Translations under genes and position numbers: made by a program
Notes under the pieces: generated by a model
Seen by the model: only the letters and a program-made list of their open reading frames with translations
What the model was told of the DNA's origin: nothing
The model's database searches: none
Shown here: positions 25,262-33,580 of the stretch, one piece after another
Position numbering within the stretch: the first letter of the stretch is position 1
How the letters are laid out: each line of letters starts with the position of its first letter
Source of the DNA: an uncultured Oscillospiraceae bacterium
GTDB lineage: Bacteria; Bacillota; Clostridia; Oscillospirales; Oscillospiraceae
Direction: 5' to 3'
NCBI GenBank assembly: GCA_934675115.1
Contig: CAKUPH010000001.1
Span: 13,437 to 77,436, forward strand
DNA: 64,000 nucleotides

Positions 25262-25400
25262 TGCTGTCACGCTGCAGATTGGGCGCATGGCCGGGTCGCT
25301 TTCGCTCCGATTCGGGCTGGTCTGCGGGCCGCACAGCGGCCCTCCGCTCGCCCTCACTCCGTTCCAAGCTCCCCTATGCGCCTATCCTTCGCGCTTCTTT
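25262..25400 (-). repeat. 3'-UTR repeat R4, downstream of the first SDR gene
   Basis: Begins TGCTGTCACGCTGCAGAT and shares GGGCGCATGGCCGGGTCGCT with R3. It runs to the SDR stop and includes GCGCTTCT near its end, as in R1. Confidence 0.6.
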
Positions 25401-26192
25401 TTAGTTGATCGTCATACCACCGTCGACGGGGATGAGCATACCGGTGATGTAGCCGCCGGCGGGAGAGGCCAGGAAGTTGATGACACCGGCGATCTCCTCG
25501 GGCTGAGCGTAGCGGCGCAGAGCGATCATGCGGGTGACGGCGGCGACGTTCTTTTCGTCGGCCATGACGTCCTTGGTCATATCGGTAAGCACGTAGCCGG
25601 GGGCGACGGCGTTGACGGTGACGCCATAGCGGGCCAACTCGTTGGCCATGATGCTGGACAGGTGGGCGACGGCGGCCTTCAGGGAGCCGTACACGGTGTC
25701 ACCAATGGGGCTCTTGATGCCGGCGGCAGAGGACAGGTTGATGATGCGGTAGGGGTGAGTGCCCTTCTCGCAGCCCTGAGCGGCCATCTGGCGGGCCACG
25801 GCCTGGCTCATGAAGTACAGAGCCTTGTAGTCGGCCTGCACGTAGTGGTCAAAGTACTCCTCATCCATGTCGACCATCTTCTTGGGCTGGCCGCCGGTAC
25901 CGGCGTTGTTCACCAGAATGTCAACCTTGCCGAACTTCTCAACGGTCTTCTTCACAAGGTTCTCGCGGGCCTCGGGGGAGGTCACATCGGTGGCCACGCC
26001 CAGAGCCTTGCCGCCCTCGGCCTCGATCTCAGCGGCCACGGCGTCGCAGGCCTCCTGCTTGCGGCCGGTGATGACCACGGCGGCACCGTAATGGGCCATG
26101 GTCTTGGCAATGGCGTTGCCGATGCCGCGGGTGGAGCCGGTGATGATAGCGACCTTACCGGTCAGATCATAAGTAGGTACATTGAAAGACAT
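25401..26192 (-). CDS. Short-chain dehydrogenase/reductase (SDR), first gene of the acyl-CoA island
   Basis: 263 aa from the ATG at 26192 (AAGGAGCG upstream). TGSTRGIGNA near residue 18, NNAGTGG near 95, active-site YGSLK, C-terminal GMLIPVDGG. It resembles FabG-type 3-oxoacyl reductases, but the substrate is not determined. It is the first gene behind the sigma-54 promoter at 26251-26266. Confidence 0.88.
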   Translation of the reverse strand: MSFNVPTYDLTGKVAIITGSTRGIGNAIAKTMAHYGAAVVITGRKQEACDAVAAEIEAEGGKALGVATDVTSPEARENLVKKTVEKFGKVDILVNNAGTGGQPKKMVDMDEEYFDHYVQADYKALYFMSQAVARQMAAQGCEKGTHPYRIINLSSAAGIKSPIGDTVYGSLKAAVAHLSSIMANELARYGVTVNAVAPGYVLTDMTKDVMADEKNVAAVTRMIALRRYAQPEEIAGVINFLASPAGGYITGMLIPVDGGMTIN

Positions 26193-26250
26193 GATAAATC
26201 GCTCCTTCTTCATGTAATGGGGTTGCACTTTTTCCTTCGCCAAAAATATA

Positions 26251-26266
26251 TGCAATAACCGTGCCA
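26251..26266 (-). promoter_or_regulatory. Sigma-54 (RpoN) promoter of the acyl-CoA island
   Basis: On the minus strand TGGCAC-GGTTA-TTGCA matches the -24/-12 consensus, with the invariant GG and GC ten bases apart. It lies 59 bp upstream of the first SDR start and 8 bp beyond the stop of the sigma-54 activator gene. Confidence 0.88.
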
Positions 26267-26274
26267 ACTTTTGA

Positions 26275-27771
26275 TCAGCCGCCCTCGCCCACCTCCAGAC
26301 CGTATTTTTTCGCCTTGCGGGAAATGGTGGACGGGTCCACCCCCAGAGCGGCGGCGGCCTTCCGCACGCCGCCGTATTCCTCCAGCGCGTGGAGGATCAG
26401 CGACTTTTCATAATCGTCCAGCGCCGACTTGAGACTGGCCGGGCGGACATTGCTGATGCTCTGGCTGTCCACCCCGAGGTAGTCGGCCAGCACCGACGGC
26501 TGGAGCACATTGCCCTCGCAGCAGATGACCATGTACTCGATGACGTTCTGAAGCTCGCGGACGTTGCCCGGCCACGGATAGCTCTGGAACACGGCCAGCG
26601 TCTCGTCCGGGACGGCGATGGTGTGGGCGTGCTTGGTGCAGTACGCGAAAAAGTAGTGCTTGACCAGCTTGAGGATGTCGTCCGGCCGGTCCCGCAGGGG
26701 CGGGACGTAAATGGGAATGGTGGACAGGCGGTAATAGAGGTCCTCCCGGAAGGAGCCCTCCTGTATCTTCTTTTTCAGGTCGGCGTTGGTGGCGGCGATG
26801 ACCCGCACGTCCAGACTAATGGGCTTGGTGCTGCCCAGCCGCATAATCTCCTTCTGCTGGAGCACCCGGAGCAGCTTGGTCTGGAGCTCGTAGGGCAGGT
26901 CGCCGATCTCGTCGAGGAGGATGGTGCCGTTGTTGGCCTGCTCGAACAGACCGGCCTTGCCCTGATTGAGGGCGCCGGTGAACGCGCCCTTTTCGTAGCC
27001 GAACAGTTCTGATTCCAGCAGGTTGGCCGGAATGGCGGTGCAGTTGACCTTGACGAAGGGCTTGCCCTGCCGGTCGGAGGCAAAATAAATCCGGTCGGCC
27101 ACCACCTCCTTGCCGACGCCGCTTTCTCCGGTGATGAGAATGGTGACGTCGGTGGGGGCCGCCCGGGCGATGGTGCGGCGGATCTCCCGGATGGCGGGGG
27201 CGTCGCCCACCATGATACTGGCGTCGTGCTCGCTGCCCTGATCGAGGATCTTGACCGCCTGCTCGATGTGGACGGTCTTGCGGAACTCCGTCACCCGGTA
27301 CATCAGCGCGTCGGTGTCGAACACCGACACCGCCACGTTCTTCACCCGGCCGTTCTCGTCGAAGATGGGCACGCCGGTGACATAGGTGGGGATGGAACGG
27401 CCCCGCTCGCTCTGGAGAATGCCCGTCCCGGTGATGTTCCGGCCGGTCTTGATGACGTCGTCGGACACGCTGCGCTGAAAGAGGGTCCCCTCCCGGGCAA
27501 GCTCCGTTACGCTGCGGCCCAGCACCTCGCTGGCCGAGATGCCCATGTGCTTGCAGTAGGCCGGGTTCACGTACTGGGTCACCGCATCCCGGTCCGTTAT
27601 GTATACGCCGTCCAGCAGACTGTCCACCACCTGGCGGTAGTCAAGGCTGTCCCGAACCTGCTCCTCCAGCTGGCTGAGCCTGTCCAGCGTCTCCTCCCGG
27701 CTGCCCGTTTCAATGGTAGCCCGGAGGCTGTCCAGCGCTTCGATCATTGTCTGATTGTCTATGACTCTCAT
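26275..27771 (-). CDS. PAS-domain sigma-54-dependent transcriptional activator
   Basis: 498 aa from the ATG at 27771; the start is uncertain because the GGAG abuts it and the frame opens upstream to a GTG at 27807. An N-terminal helix and a PAS domain (about residues 50-160) sense a signal. The AAA+ domain has Walker A GESGVGKE, the sigma-54-contact loop GAFTGA (in EKGAFTGALNQGK), Walker B ILLDEIGD and the arginine-finger region. The C-terminus is a Fis-type HTH (GGVRKAAAALGVDPSTISRKAKKYG). It is encoded directly upstream of a sigma-54 promoter and should activate the island; a small acyl compound is a plausible ligand. Confidence 0.93.
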   Translation of the reverse strand: MRVIDNQTMIEALDSLRATIETGSREETLDRLSQLEEQVRDSLDYRQVVDSLLDGVYITDRDAVTQYVNPAYCKHMGISASEVLGRSVTELAREGTLFQRSVSDDVIKTGRNITGTGILQSERGRSIPTYVTGVPIFDENGRVKNVAVSVFDTDALMYRVTEFRKTVHIEQAVKILDQGSEHDASIMVGDAPAIREIRRTIARAAPTDVTILITGESGVGKEVVADRIYFASDRQGKPFVKVNCTAIPANLLESELFGYEKGAFTGALNQGKAGLFEQANNGTILLDEIGDLPYELQTKLLRVLQQKEIMRLGSTKPISLDVRVIAATNADLKKKIQEGSFREDLYYRLSTIPIYVPPLRDRPDDILKLVKHYFFAYCTKHAHTIAVPDETLAVFQSYPWPGNVRELQNVIEYMVICCEGNVLQPSVLADYLGVDSQSISNVRPASLKSALDDYEKSLILHALEEYGGVRKAAAALGVDPSTISRKAKKYGLEVGEGG

Positions 27772-27926
27772 CTCCTGTGCTCGCTTTTCACATAACCAGC
27801 ATAACACGGCGGCGGCGGCATTTCAACCGGCAGTTGGTGGAAGTGTTGCCAAAATGCAATGGCCGTTTTTGCCGTTCTGCACGAATTTCCGCGGTTTTTT
27901 CCAGCCTTTTCCGCGCCCCGGTTTCA

Positions 27927-27944
27927 CGTAAAGAAACCTTTACG
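27927..27944. promoter_or_regulatory. Palindrome in the divergent region between the activator and the 40-aa gene
   Basis: CGTAAAG-AAAC-CTTTACG. It lies between divergently transcribed genes, a usual operator position. No -10/-35 pair could be fixed with confidence. Confidence 0.4.
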
Positions 27945-28049
27945 AAAATCGCCAAAATTTTGCAGAACCTTGACGCGGCCGCGGTGATTTTCATACATCC
28001 ATCCTATATCATAAAGATGAAGAAACAAAGAACAAAGGAGGGGCAGTTT

Positions 28050-28172
28050 ATGAACAAATACGACTGGCGCTATCTGCTGCGGCAGCTGTCCCGGGTGCTC
28101 ACCGGCTGGAGCCGGTGGGACAGCACCGTCTACCGGGGCGAGCGGCATCACCGCCGCCACGGCCTTGCCTGA
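28050..28172 (+). CDS. Small basic protein, 40 aa
   Basis: A strong AAAGGAGGGG ribosome site lies seven bases upstream of the ATG, and a strong terminator follows 18 bases after the TGA, so this is probably a real gene. The product is arginine/tryptophan rich (WRYLLRQLSRVLTGWSRW, then RGERHHRRHG) and could be an amphipathic helix that binds membrane or nucleic acid. I do not recognise it. Confidence 0.6.
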   Translation: MNKYDWRYLLRQLSRVLTGWSRWDSTVYRGERHHRRHGLA

Positions 28173-28189
28173 ACCGATCCCGCGCTCCG

Positions 28190-28222
28190 GCGTCCTCCGC
28201 TCCCCGCGGAGGGCGCTTTTTT
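28190..28222 (+). terminator. Terminator of the 40-aa gene
   Basis: GCGTCCTCCGC pairs with GCGGAGGGCGC (one G-T pair) around TCCCC, followed by six Ts. Confidence 0.88.
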
Positions 28223-28245
28223 GCCGCACCATGCAAAACCTGCCC

Positions 28246-28274
28246 TTGCAAATCTCCCGGATACACATTATAAT
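28246..28274 (+). promoter_or_regulatory. Sigma-70-type promoter of gltX
   Basis: TTGCAA (28246-28251) and a perfect TATAAT (28269-28274), 17-bp spacer, 46 bp upstream of the ATG. Confidence 0.8.
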
Positions 28275-28319
28275 AATATGAGTTTTTTCACAAGTAACTT
28301 TGACCTGGAGGTTTTTCAG

Positions 28320-29819
28320 ATGGCTTTGGACATGCAATGGTTTCAGGAGATGGAGGACCGCATCCCCCACGGCGAGGTGCGCACCCGCTTCGCCCCCTCC
28401 CCCACCGGCTACATGCACGTGGGCAATCTCCGCACCGCGCTTTACACCTATCTCATCGCACGGCACGCCGGGGGCAAGTTCCTGCTCCGCATCGAGGACA
28501 CCGATCAGGGCCGTCTGGTGGCCGACGCGGCGGAGGTCATCTACGCCACCATGCGCAAGTGCGGCCTGACGTGGGACGAGGGCCCGGACATCGGCGGCCC
28601 CGTTGGCCCCTATATCCAGACCGAGCGCCGGGATCTGTACGGCAAATACGCCCGGCTGCTGGTGGAAAAGGGCGCGGCCTACTACTGCTTCTGTGAAAAG
28701 GCCGAGTCCGAGGAGGACTCCGGCGAGTTCGACCGGGCGGCGGACCCCTGCCGTTCCCTGTCCCCGGAGGAGGCCGCCGCCCGCGCCGCCGCCGGCGAGC
28801 CCTACGTCATCCGCCAGCGCATTCCCGAGGGCCAGACCACCTTCCACGATGCCGTGTACGGCGACATCACCGTGGACAACAGCGATCTGGACGATCAGGT
28901 GCTCATCAAGCGGGACGGCCTGCCCACCTACAACTTCGCCAACGTGGTGGACGACCACCTCATGGGCATCACCCACGTGGTCCGCGGCGCGGAGTACCTG
29001 TCCTCCGCCCCCAAGTACAACCTGCTGTATGAGGCCTTCGGCTGGGACATCCCCACCTATGTCCACTGCGCCTCCGTCATGATCACCGACCCGGAGACGG
29101 GCACGGTGCGCAAGATGAGCAAGCGCAAGGGCGATCCCTCCTACGAGGACCTCATGGAGCAGGGCTATCTGTCCGAGGCGGTGGTGAACTATGTGGCCCT
29201 GCTGGGCTGGGCCCCCCACGGCGACATCGCCGAGCAGGAGTTCTTCACCATGGAGCAGCTCATCGACGCCTTTGACATCGCGGGCATCTCCAAGTCCCCC
29301 TCCGCCTTCGACATGGGCAAGCTCAACTACTTCAACGCCAGCTATCTCCGGGCCATGGCCCCCGAGGACTTCGCTAGGGCCGCCGAGCCCTATATCCGCC
29401 AGACGGTGAAGAACCCGGCGCTGGACGCCGCCGCCATCGCCGTCCTGCTTCAGGCCCGGTGCGAAAAGCTCACCGATATTCCGGAGAAGGTGGACTTCTT
29501 CGACCAGCTTCCCGAGTACGACGCGGAGCTGTTCACCAACAAGAAATCCAAGACCAACAGCGAGGTGTCGCTGGACATGCTGGAAAAGACCGCGCCGGTG
29601 CTGGCAAATCTGGCCGACTGGACGCAGGACTCCATCCACGACGCCCTCATCGGGCTGGCCGAGCAGCTGGGCGTGAAGAACGCCACCCTCATGTGGCCCT
29701 TGCGCATCGCCGCGGCGGGCAAGGCCGTCACCCCCGGCGGCGCGGTGGAGATCTGCCGCATTCTGGGGCGGGACGAGACCCTCCGCCGGATGCAGATCGG
29801 CATGGAAAAATTGAAATAA
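28320..29819 (+). CDS. gltX: Glutamyl-tRNA synthetase
   Basis: 499 aa from the ATG at 28320 (GGAGG eight bases upstream). Class I signatures: APSPTGYMHVGNLRTAL (the HIGH motif reads MHVG) near residue 25, and KMSKRKGD near 265. The GPYIQTER and RIEDTD segments are typical of GluRS. It charges tRNA-Glu in the cytosol. Monocistronic with its own promoter and a strong terminator. Discrimination between tRNA-Glu and tRNA-Gln cannot be judged from sequence alone. Confidence 0.97.
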   Translation: MALDMQWFQEMEDRIPHGEVRTRFAPSPTGYMHVGNLRTALYTYLIARHAGGKFLLRIEDTDQGRLVADAAEVIYATMRKCGLTWDEGPDIGGPVGPYIQTERRDLYGKYARLLVEKGAAYYCFCEKAESEEDSGEFDRAADPCRSLSPEEAAARAAAGEPYVIRQRIPEGQTTFHDAVYGDITVDNSDLDDQVLIKRDGLPTYNFANVVDDHLMGITHVVRGAEYLSSAPKYNLLYEAFGWDIPTYVHCASVMITDPETGTVRKMSKRKGDPSYEDLMEQGYLSEAVVNYVALLGWAPHGDIAEQEFFTMEQLIDAFDIAGISKSPSAFDMGKLNYFNASYLRAMAPEDFARAAEPYIRQTVKNPALDAAAIAVLLQARCEKLTDIPEKVDFFDQLPEYDAELFTNKKSKTNSEVSLDMLEKTAPVLANLADWTQDSIHDALIGLAEQLGVKNATLMWPLRIAAAGKAVTPGGAVEICRILGRDETLRRMQIGMEKLK

Positions 29820-29852
29820 TCGTCGAAAAAGTTATAAGGTTTCGACATTGAA

Positions 29853-29886
29853 AAACCCCCTTCGGATAGATCCGAAGGGGGTTTCC
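29853..29886. terminator. Bidirectional terminator between gltX and the LURP-one-like gene
   Basis: AACCCCCTTCGGA pairs with TCCGAAGGGGGTT, with A and T runs on the two sides. It serves both convergent genes. Confidence 0.92.
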
Positions 29887-29908
29887 TTATGTTCAATTTC
29901 GGGCGGCA

Positions 29909-30379
29909 TCAGTTCCGGGAGCACTTCTCCGCGTCGATGGACAGCACCACCATCAGCGCCTGCAGAGCGTCCGCCGGGTCGGCCACGTCGATGACATAGG
30001 TATCCGTCCAGCGGAACAGCTCCTTGGTGATGACCGCCACCTCCCGGCCGCCGTGGTCGGTGATGGTATAGTCCCACTCCATGAACTCGCCCTGAATTTC
30101 CCAACCATTGCAGTCGATGAAGTAGTGAGGCCGCAGGAAGGTAAACTCCTTCCGCAGGGTACCCACCAGCACGTCGTGCTCATACAGCTCAAATTTGGGC
30201 ATGAAGGTCAGCACCCTCTGCTGGACGGTGCCGATGTGCTCGCCATAGGCGTTGAGGATGTGGAGACAGTGGCCCCAGCTGAGCTTGCCCTCCACGGTGT
30301 AGACGGTGTTCCCGTCCTCGTCGTAGATATCATAGCTGTCGAACCACGAAAACATACGCTGCTTGAACAGAAGCCTCAC
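29909..30379 (-). CDS. LURP-one-related (LOR/YxjI-like) protein
   Basis: 156 aa. Beta-rich throughout, with the alternating pattern of the LOR/tubby-like barrel: MRLLFKQRMFSWFDSYDIYDEDGN at the N-terminus, then GEHIGTVQQRVLTFMPKFELY and DGxE-type turns. Family members are widespread in Firmicutes without a settled biochemical role; some may bind lipid. AGGAGAG precedes the start, and it follows rqcH on the same strand 13 bp later. Confidence 0.8.
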   Translation of the reverse strand: MRLLFKQRMFSWFDSYDIYDEDGNTVYTVEGKLSWGHCLHILNAYGEHIGTVQQRVLTFMPKFELYEHDVLVGTLRKEFTFLRPHYFIDCNGWEIQGEFMEWDYTITDHGGREVAVITKELFRWTDTYVIDVADPADALQALMVVLSIDAEKCSRN

Positions 30380-30392
30380 GGCGCTCTCCTCC

Positions 30393-32132
30393 TTACTTTA
30401 CCCGCAGCTTTTTCACCAGCTCTTCCGCCGGGGTGACATACATGGTGCTGTACGTGTTATAGACGACGAAGCCGGGCTTTGCCCCGGCGGGCTTTTTCAC
30501 CACCCGTACCGGCGTGTAGTCCACCGGCACCTGCCCGGAGTCCTTGCCCTGCGAGAACCACGCCGCCAGCATGGCTGCCTCGGTGAGGGACGTCTCGTCC
30601 GGCTCCGCCCCGCCGGTCTTCAGAATGACGTGGGAGCCGTGGAGCTTCTGGACGTGGAGCCAGATGTCCCGCTTGTCCGCGTCCTTGAGGGTGAGCCGGT
30701 CGTTCTGGCTGTTGTTCTTGCCCACCAGAATGGTCAGCCCGGCGGAGGAGCGGAACTCCATGGGCTTGGCGTGGATGATCTTCTGCTTGCCCTTGGCGGT
30801 CATCTTCCGCTTGTGCTGCCGGAGGTAGCCGTTTTCCATCAGCTCCTGCCGGATCTCCTGAAGGTCCCGGTCGCCCTCGGACATGGAGATGGTCTGCAGA
30901 ACGCTGTCCAGATAGTCCAGCTCCCGGCGGTTCTTGTCCAGCTGGATGGCCAGCATCTCCTCCGCCTTCTGGGCCTTTTTGTAGTCCTTATAATACTTCG
31001 CGGCGTTCTGCTGTGGGGTGAGCAGCGGATCCAGCGGGATCTCCACCTCGGCGCAGTCCGGGTCATAGTAATCCTGCGCGCGGAGCACTGTCTGGCCCTT
31101 GCGCATCTGGTAAAAGTTCGTGGTGATGATGTCGCCGTACCGGCGCATTTTCTCCCGGTCGGCGGCGTTCCGCAGATCCTGCTCCTGATTTGCGATCTTC
31201 CGGACGGTGCGGTTCCGGGCCTGCGTGACGGAGCGGATGAAGTCCTGTCCCCGCTGCTTGACCCGCTCCTGCGCCTCCTTCTGCTCATAGTAGTCGTCCA
31301 GCATCTGGGAGAAGCTCTCGTACCGCTTCAGCTCCACCGACGGGCCGTACTGCAAAATGGGCATGAAGGAAAATTCGAAGCTCTTCCCCTCCCGCACCAG
31401 TGTCACGGGGGTGAAGTCACGGCGCTCGATGATGCCGGCGAGTCTGGTCATCCGGGCGGCCAGCTCCTCCCGGCTGCCGCCGGACTGGAACTCCAGCTCC
31501 CGGGCCACCAGCGGCGAGATGCCGCTGAAGGTGTCAAGGAGCCACTTGTCCTGCCCCTCCCCCTCCGGGGCCTGAGACAGGATCAGCGCGGTGCGCTCCT
31601 CCTCCGGCATGACGGTGGGGTCCAGCTTGCCGGTGGAGGCGGGAAGCTGGTAGAACAGCCCCGGCATTACCGGCCGCTGGGCGGACAGGTCAGCGTCCGC
31701 CCGGCGCAGGCAGTCGGTGATGCGGCCCGAATCGTCCAGCATGATGAGGTTGGACTTCCGGCCGATGCACTCCAGCACCAGCCGCCGCTCCACCCGGTCG
31801 CCCAGCTCGCTGAGGGTCTCGAACCTGAAATCCAGCAGCCGCTCCATGGAGGGCTGGCTGATGTCAAGGATGCGCCCGCCCAGAAAATACTTCCGCAGAA
31901 GCATGCAGAACATGGGGGGCGTCTCCGGGTTTTCCCGGGTCAGTCCGGTGAGCTGGGCCCGGGGGTGCTGGGGGTTGGCGGACAGCAGCAGCTTCCGGTT
32001 CCCCCGGCCCGTACGCATGTGGAGCACCACCTCGTCCCGGGTGGGCTGGTAGATCTTGTCCACCTTGCCCCCCTCCAGCGCCCGGCGGAGCTCCTCCGCC
32101 AGCGCGGTCATACATACAGCGTCCAATGGCAT
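30393..32132 (-). CDS. rqcH: Ribosome quality control protein RqcH (FbpA/NFACT family)
   Basis: 579 aa. NFACT-N domain (MPLDAVCMTALAEELRRALEGGKVDKIYQPTRDEVVLHMR), a central helix-hairpin-helix and long coiled coil (about 270-430, with QEQDLRNAADREKMRRYGD), then the NFACT-R domain (GLTILVGKNNSQNDRLTLKDA, WLHVQKLHGSHVI). It binds stalled 50S subunits and recruits tRNA-Ala to add alanine tails. It is cotranscribed with the Mini-RNase III gene, which ends 4 bp upstream. Confidence 0.93.
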   Translation of the reverse strand: MPLDAVCMTALAEELRRALEGGKVDKIYQPTRDEVVLHMRTGRGNRKLLLSANPQHPRAQLTGLTRENPETPPMFCMLLRKYFLGGRILDISQPSMERLLDFRFETLSELGDRVERRLVLECIGRKSNLIMLDDSGRITDCLRRADADLSAQRPVMPGLFYQLPASTGKLDPTVMPEEERTALILSQAPEGEGQDKWLLDTFSGISPLVARELEFQSGGSREELAARMTRLAGIIERRDFTPVTLVREGKSFEFSFMPILQYGPSVELKRYESFSQMLDDYYEQKEAQERVKQRGQDFIRSVTQARNRTVRKIANQEQDLRNAADREKMRRYGDIITTNFYQMRKGQTVLRAQDYYDPDCAEVEIPLDPLLTPQQNAAKYYKDYKKAQKAEEMLAIQLDKNRRELDYLDSVLQTISMSEGDRDLQEIRQELMENGYLRQHKRKMTAKGKQKIIHAKPMEFRSSAGLTILVGKNNSQNDRLTLKDADKRDIWLHVQKLHGSHVILKTGGAEPDETSLTEAAMLAAWFSQGKDSGQVPVDYTPVRVVKKPAGAKPGFVVYNTYSTMYVTPAEELVKKLRVK

Positions 32133-32136
32133 GGCC

Positions 32137-32535
32137 TTATTCCTCCATCATCCGTTCAAACAGCTCGTTGAGCCGCTCCGTCTCGCCCCTGAGGTACAGC
32201 CAGCCGAACAGCGCCTCCTGAGCGGTGGCGGTGTGGTACTCCCCCACGCTGGCCCCCTTGGGGACGGCGGCGGTGTGGCTGTTGCGGCCCCGGCGGAACA
32301 CCTCCTGCTCCTTCTCCGTAAGCATGGGCAGGATCTTCTGCACCATCCGGGCCTGCGCCGGGGCGGCCACGTAGGTGACGGCGGCCTTGTGCAGGCCCTT
32401 ATTGGTGGCCTTGCCGTGAAGGCACAGCCACGAGCGGACCATCAGCTCATACACAGCGTCGCCCAGATGGGCAAGGCCAAGGCTGCTGATCTGGTCCAGT
32501 GTATCCTGTCCGGCGGACAGGTGAAAATAATCCAT
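32137..32535 (-). CDS. mrnC: Mini-ribonuclease III
   Basis: 132 aa from the ATG at 32535; the longer frame to 32625 has no ribosome site. It consists of a single RNase III catalytic domain with the signature LAHLGDAVYELMVR and no dsRNA-binding domain, as expected for MrnC, which matures 23S rRNA ends. The C-terminal EYHTATAQEALFGWLYLRG helix carries the second acidic metal ligand. It is normally found beside cysS or rlmB; here it forms an operon with rqcH. Confidence 0.93.
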   Translation of the reverse strand: MDYFHLSAGQDTLDQISSLGLAHLGDAVYELMVRSWLCLHGKATNKGLHKAAVTYVAAPAQARMVQKILPMLTEKEQEVFRRGRNSHTAAVPKGASVGEYHTATAQEALFGWLYLRGETERLNELFERMMEE

Positions 32536-32790
32536 AAAAACGATCTCCAATCTGTTGGCGGCGGCCCGTCGGGCCGTCTTTCCGGCGTTTTTCCCGGTCA
32601 GTTCAGAATACCAAAAACCCGCCATAATTGCAAGTTTTTTGCCCGGAGGGCGCCCCCCTTTCCCGCCGGACGCTCCCGCCTGCTGTCCGCCGGAGCCGGA
32701 ATGTCCCTCCGGTTTCAGCGGTCAAACCTCATATTTCTCCTCCTCTGTCCCCCCCTCGCGGACATTCGTGCATTTTTAATCTGTTTTTCA

Positions 32791-32819
32791 TTGACGGAAG
32801 CGAAAAAGGCGGGTATGAT
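32791..32819 (+). promoter_or_regulatory. Sigma-70-type promoter of the ABC exporter operon
   Basis: TTGACG (32791-32796) and TATGAT (32814-32819) with a 17-bp spacer, 77 bp upstream of the ATPase start. Confidence 0.7.
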
Positions 32820-32896
32820 GGAAAATAAGAAAACCGCCCCGCGGGGCGCGTTTCGCTCACAGAAGCGGGCCGGACGGCCCGGAAACGGAGGATACA

Positions 32897-33580
32897 ATGG
32901 GTGTTTTGGAGCTGCGTGACGTGAAATACGTCTATCAGACGCAATATCAGAAGGTGGCGGCCCTGAAGGGCATCAGCCACAGCTTTGACGCGGGGCTGGT
33001 CCACGCGGTAGTGGGCAAATCCGGCAGCGGCAAGACCACGCTGCTGTCCCTCATGGCGGGTCTCGACCTGCCCACCGAGGGCGAGGTGCTGTGCGGCGGC
33101 GTGTCCACGGCGCAGATGAAGCTGGAGGAATACCGCCGGGAAAAGGTGGCGGTCATTTACCAGAGCTTCCGGCTGTTCCCACTGCTCACTGTGGCGGAAA
33201 ACGTCATGTATCCCATGGAGCTGCGGGGCATGAAGGCGAAGGACGCCAGGGCGAAGGCGGCGGAGCTGGTGGCCCGGGTGGGCCTTCCGGAGACGGCGCT
33301 GGACCGCTACCCCACCATGCTCTCCGGCGGCGAGCAGCAGCGGGTGGCCATCGCCCGGGCGCTGGGCATGGACACGAAGATCATGCTGGCCGACGAGCCC
33401 ACCGGCAATCTGGACACCGCCAACACCGACAACATCTTCGGTATTCTCCAGCAGCTGGCCCACGAGGAGGGCTACTGCGTCATCATCGTCACCCACGACA
33501 TGGGCATCGCCGCCCGGGCCGACCGGGTGCTGGAGCTGCGGGACGGCGCGGTGGTTCCCCACGGGGAGGGCGCGCAATGA
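32897..33580 (+). CDS. ABC transporter ATPase, MacB/LolD type
   Basis: 227 aa. Walker [19 protein letters not shown] near residue 41, Q-loop [16 protein letters not shown], signature [15 protein letters not shown] near 138, Walker [13 protein letters not shown]. The LTVAENV and [12 protein letters not shown] pattern is typical of ATPases that drive FtsX-like permeases. It overlaps the permease gene by 4 bases. Likely role is export of peptide/antimicrobial or lipid handling; there is no sensor kinase nearby to indicate bacitracin-type resistance. Confidence 0.92.
   Translation: MGVLELRDVKYVYQTQYQKVAALKGISHSFDAGLVHAVVGKSGSGKTTLLSLMAGLDLPTEGEVLCGGVSTAQMKLEEYRREKVAVIYQSFRLFPLLTVAENVMYPMELRGMKAKDARAKAAELVARVGLPETALDRYPTMLSGGEQQRVAIARALGMDTKIMLADEPTGNLDTANTDNIFGILQQLAHEEGYCVIIVTHDMGIAARADRVLELRDGAVVPHGEGAQ

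Noticed and set aside
19018-25400. Repeats downstream of consecutive genes as integron attC sites
   Set aside because: No integrase, no GTTRRRY core pair, and the genes form a coherent co-directional operon with a sigma-54 promoter.
25010-25408. Open frames in the gap between dehydratase-like gene 2 and the first SDR
   Set aside because: No ribosome site, low-complexity composition, and they run across repeat R4.
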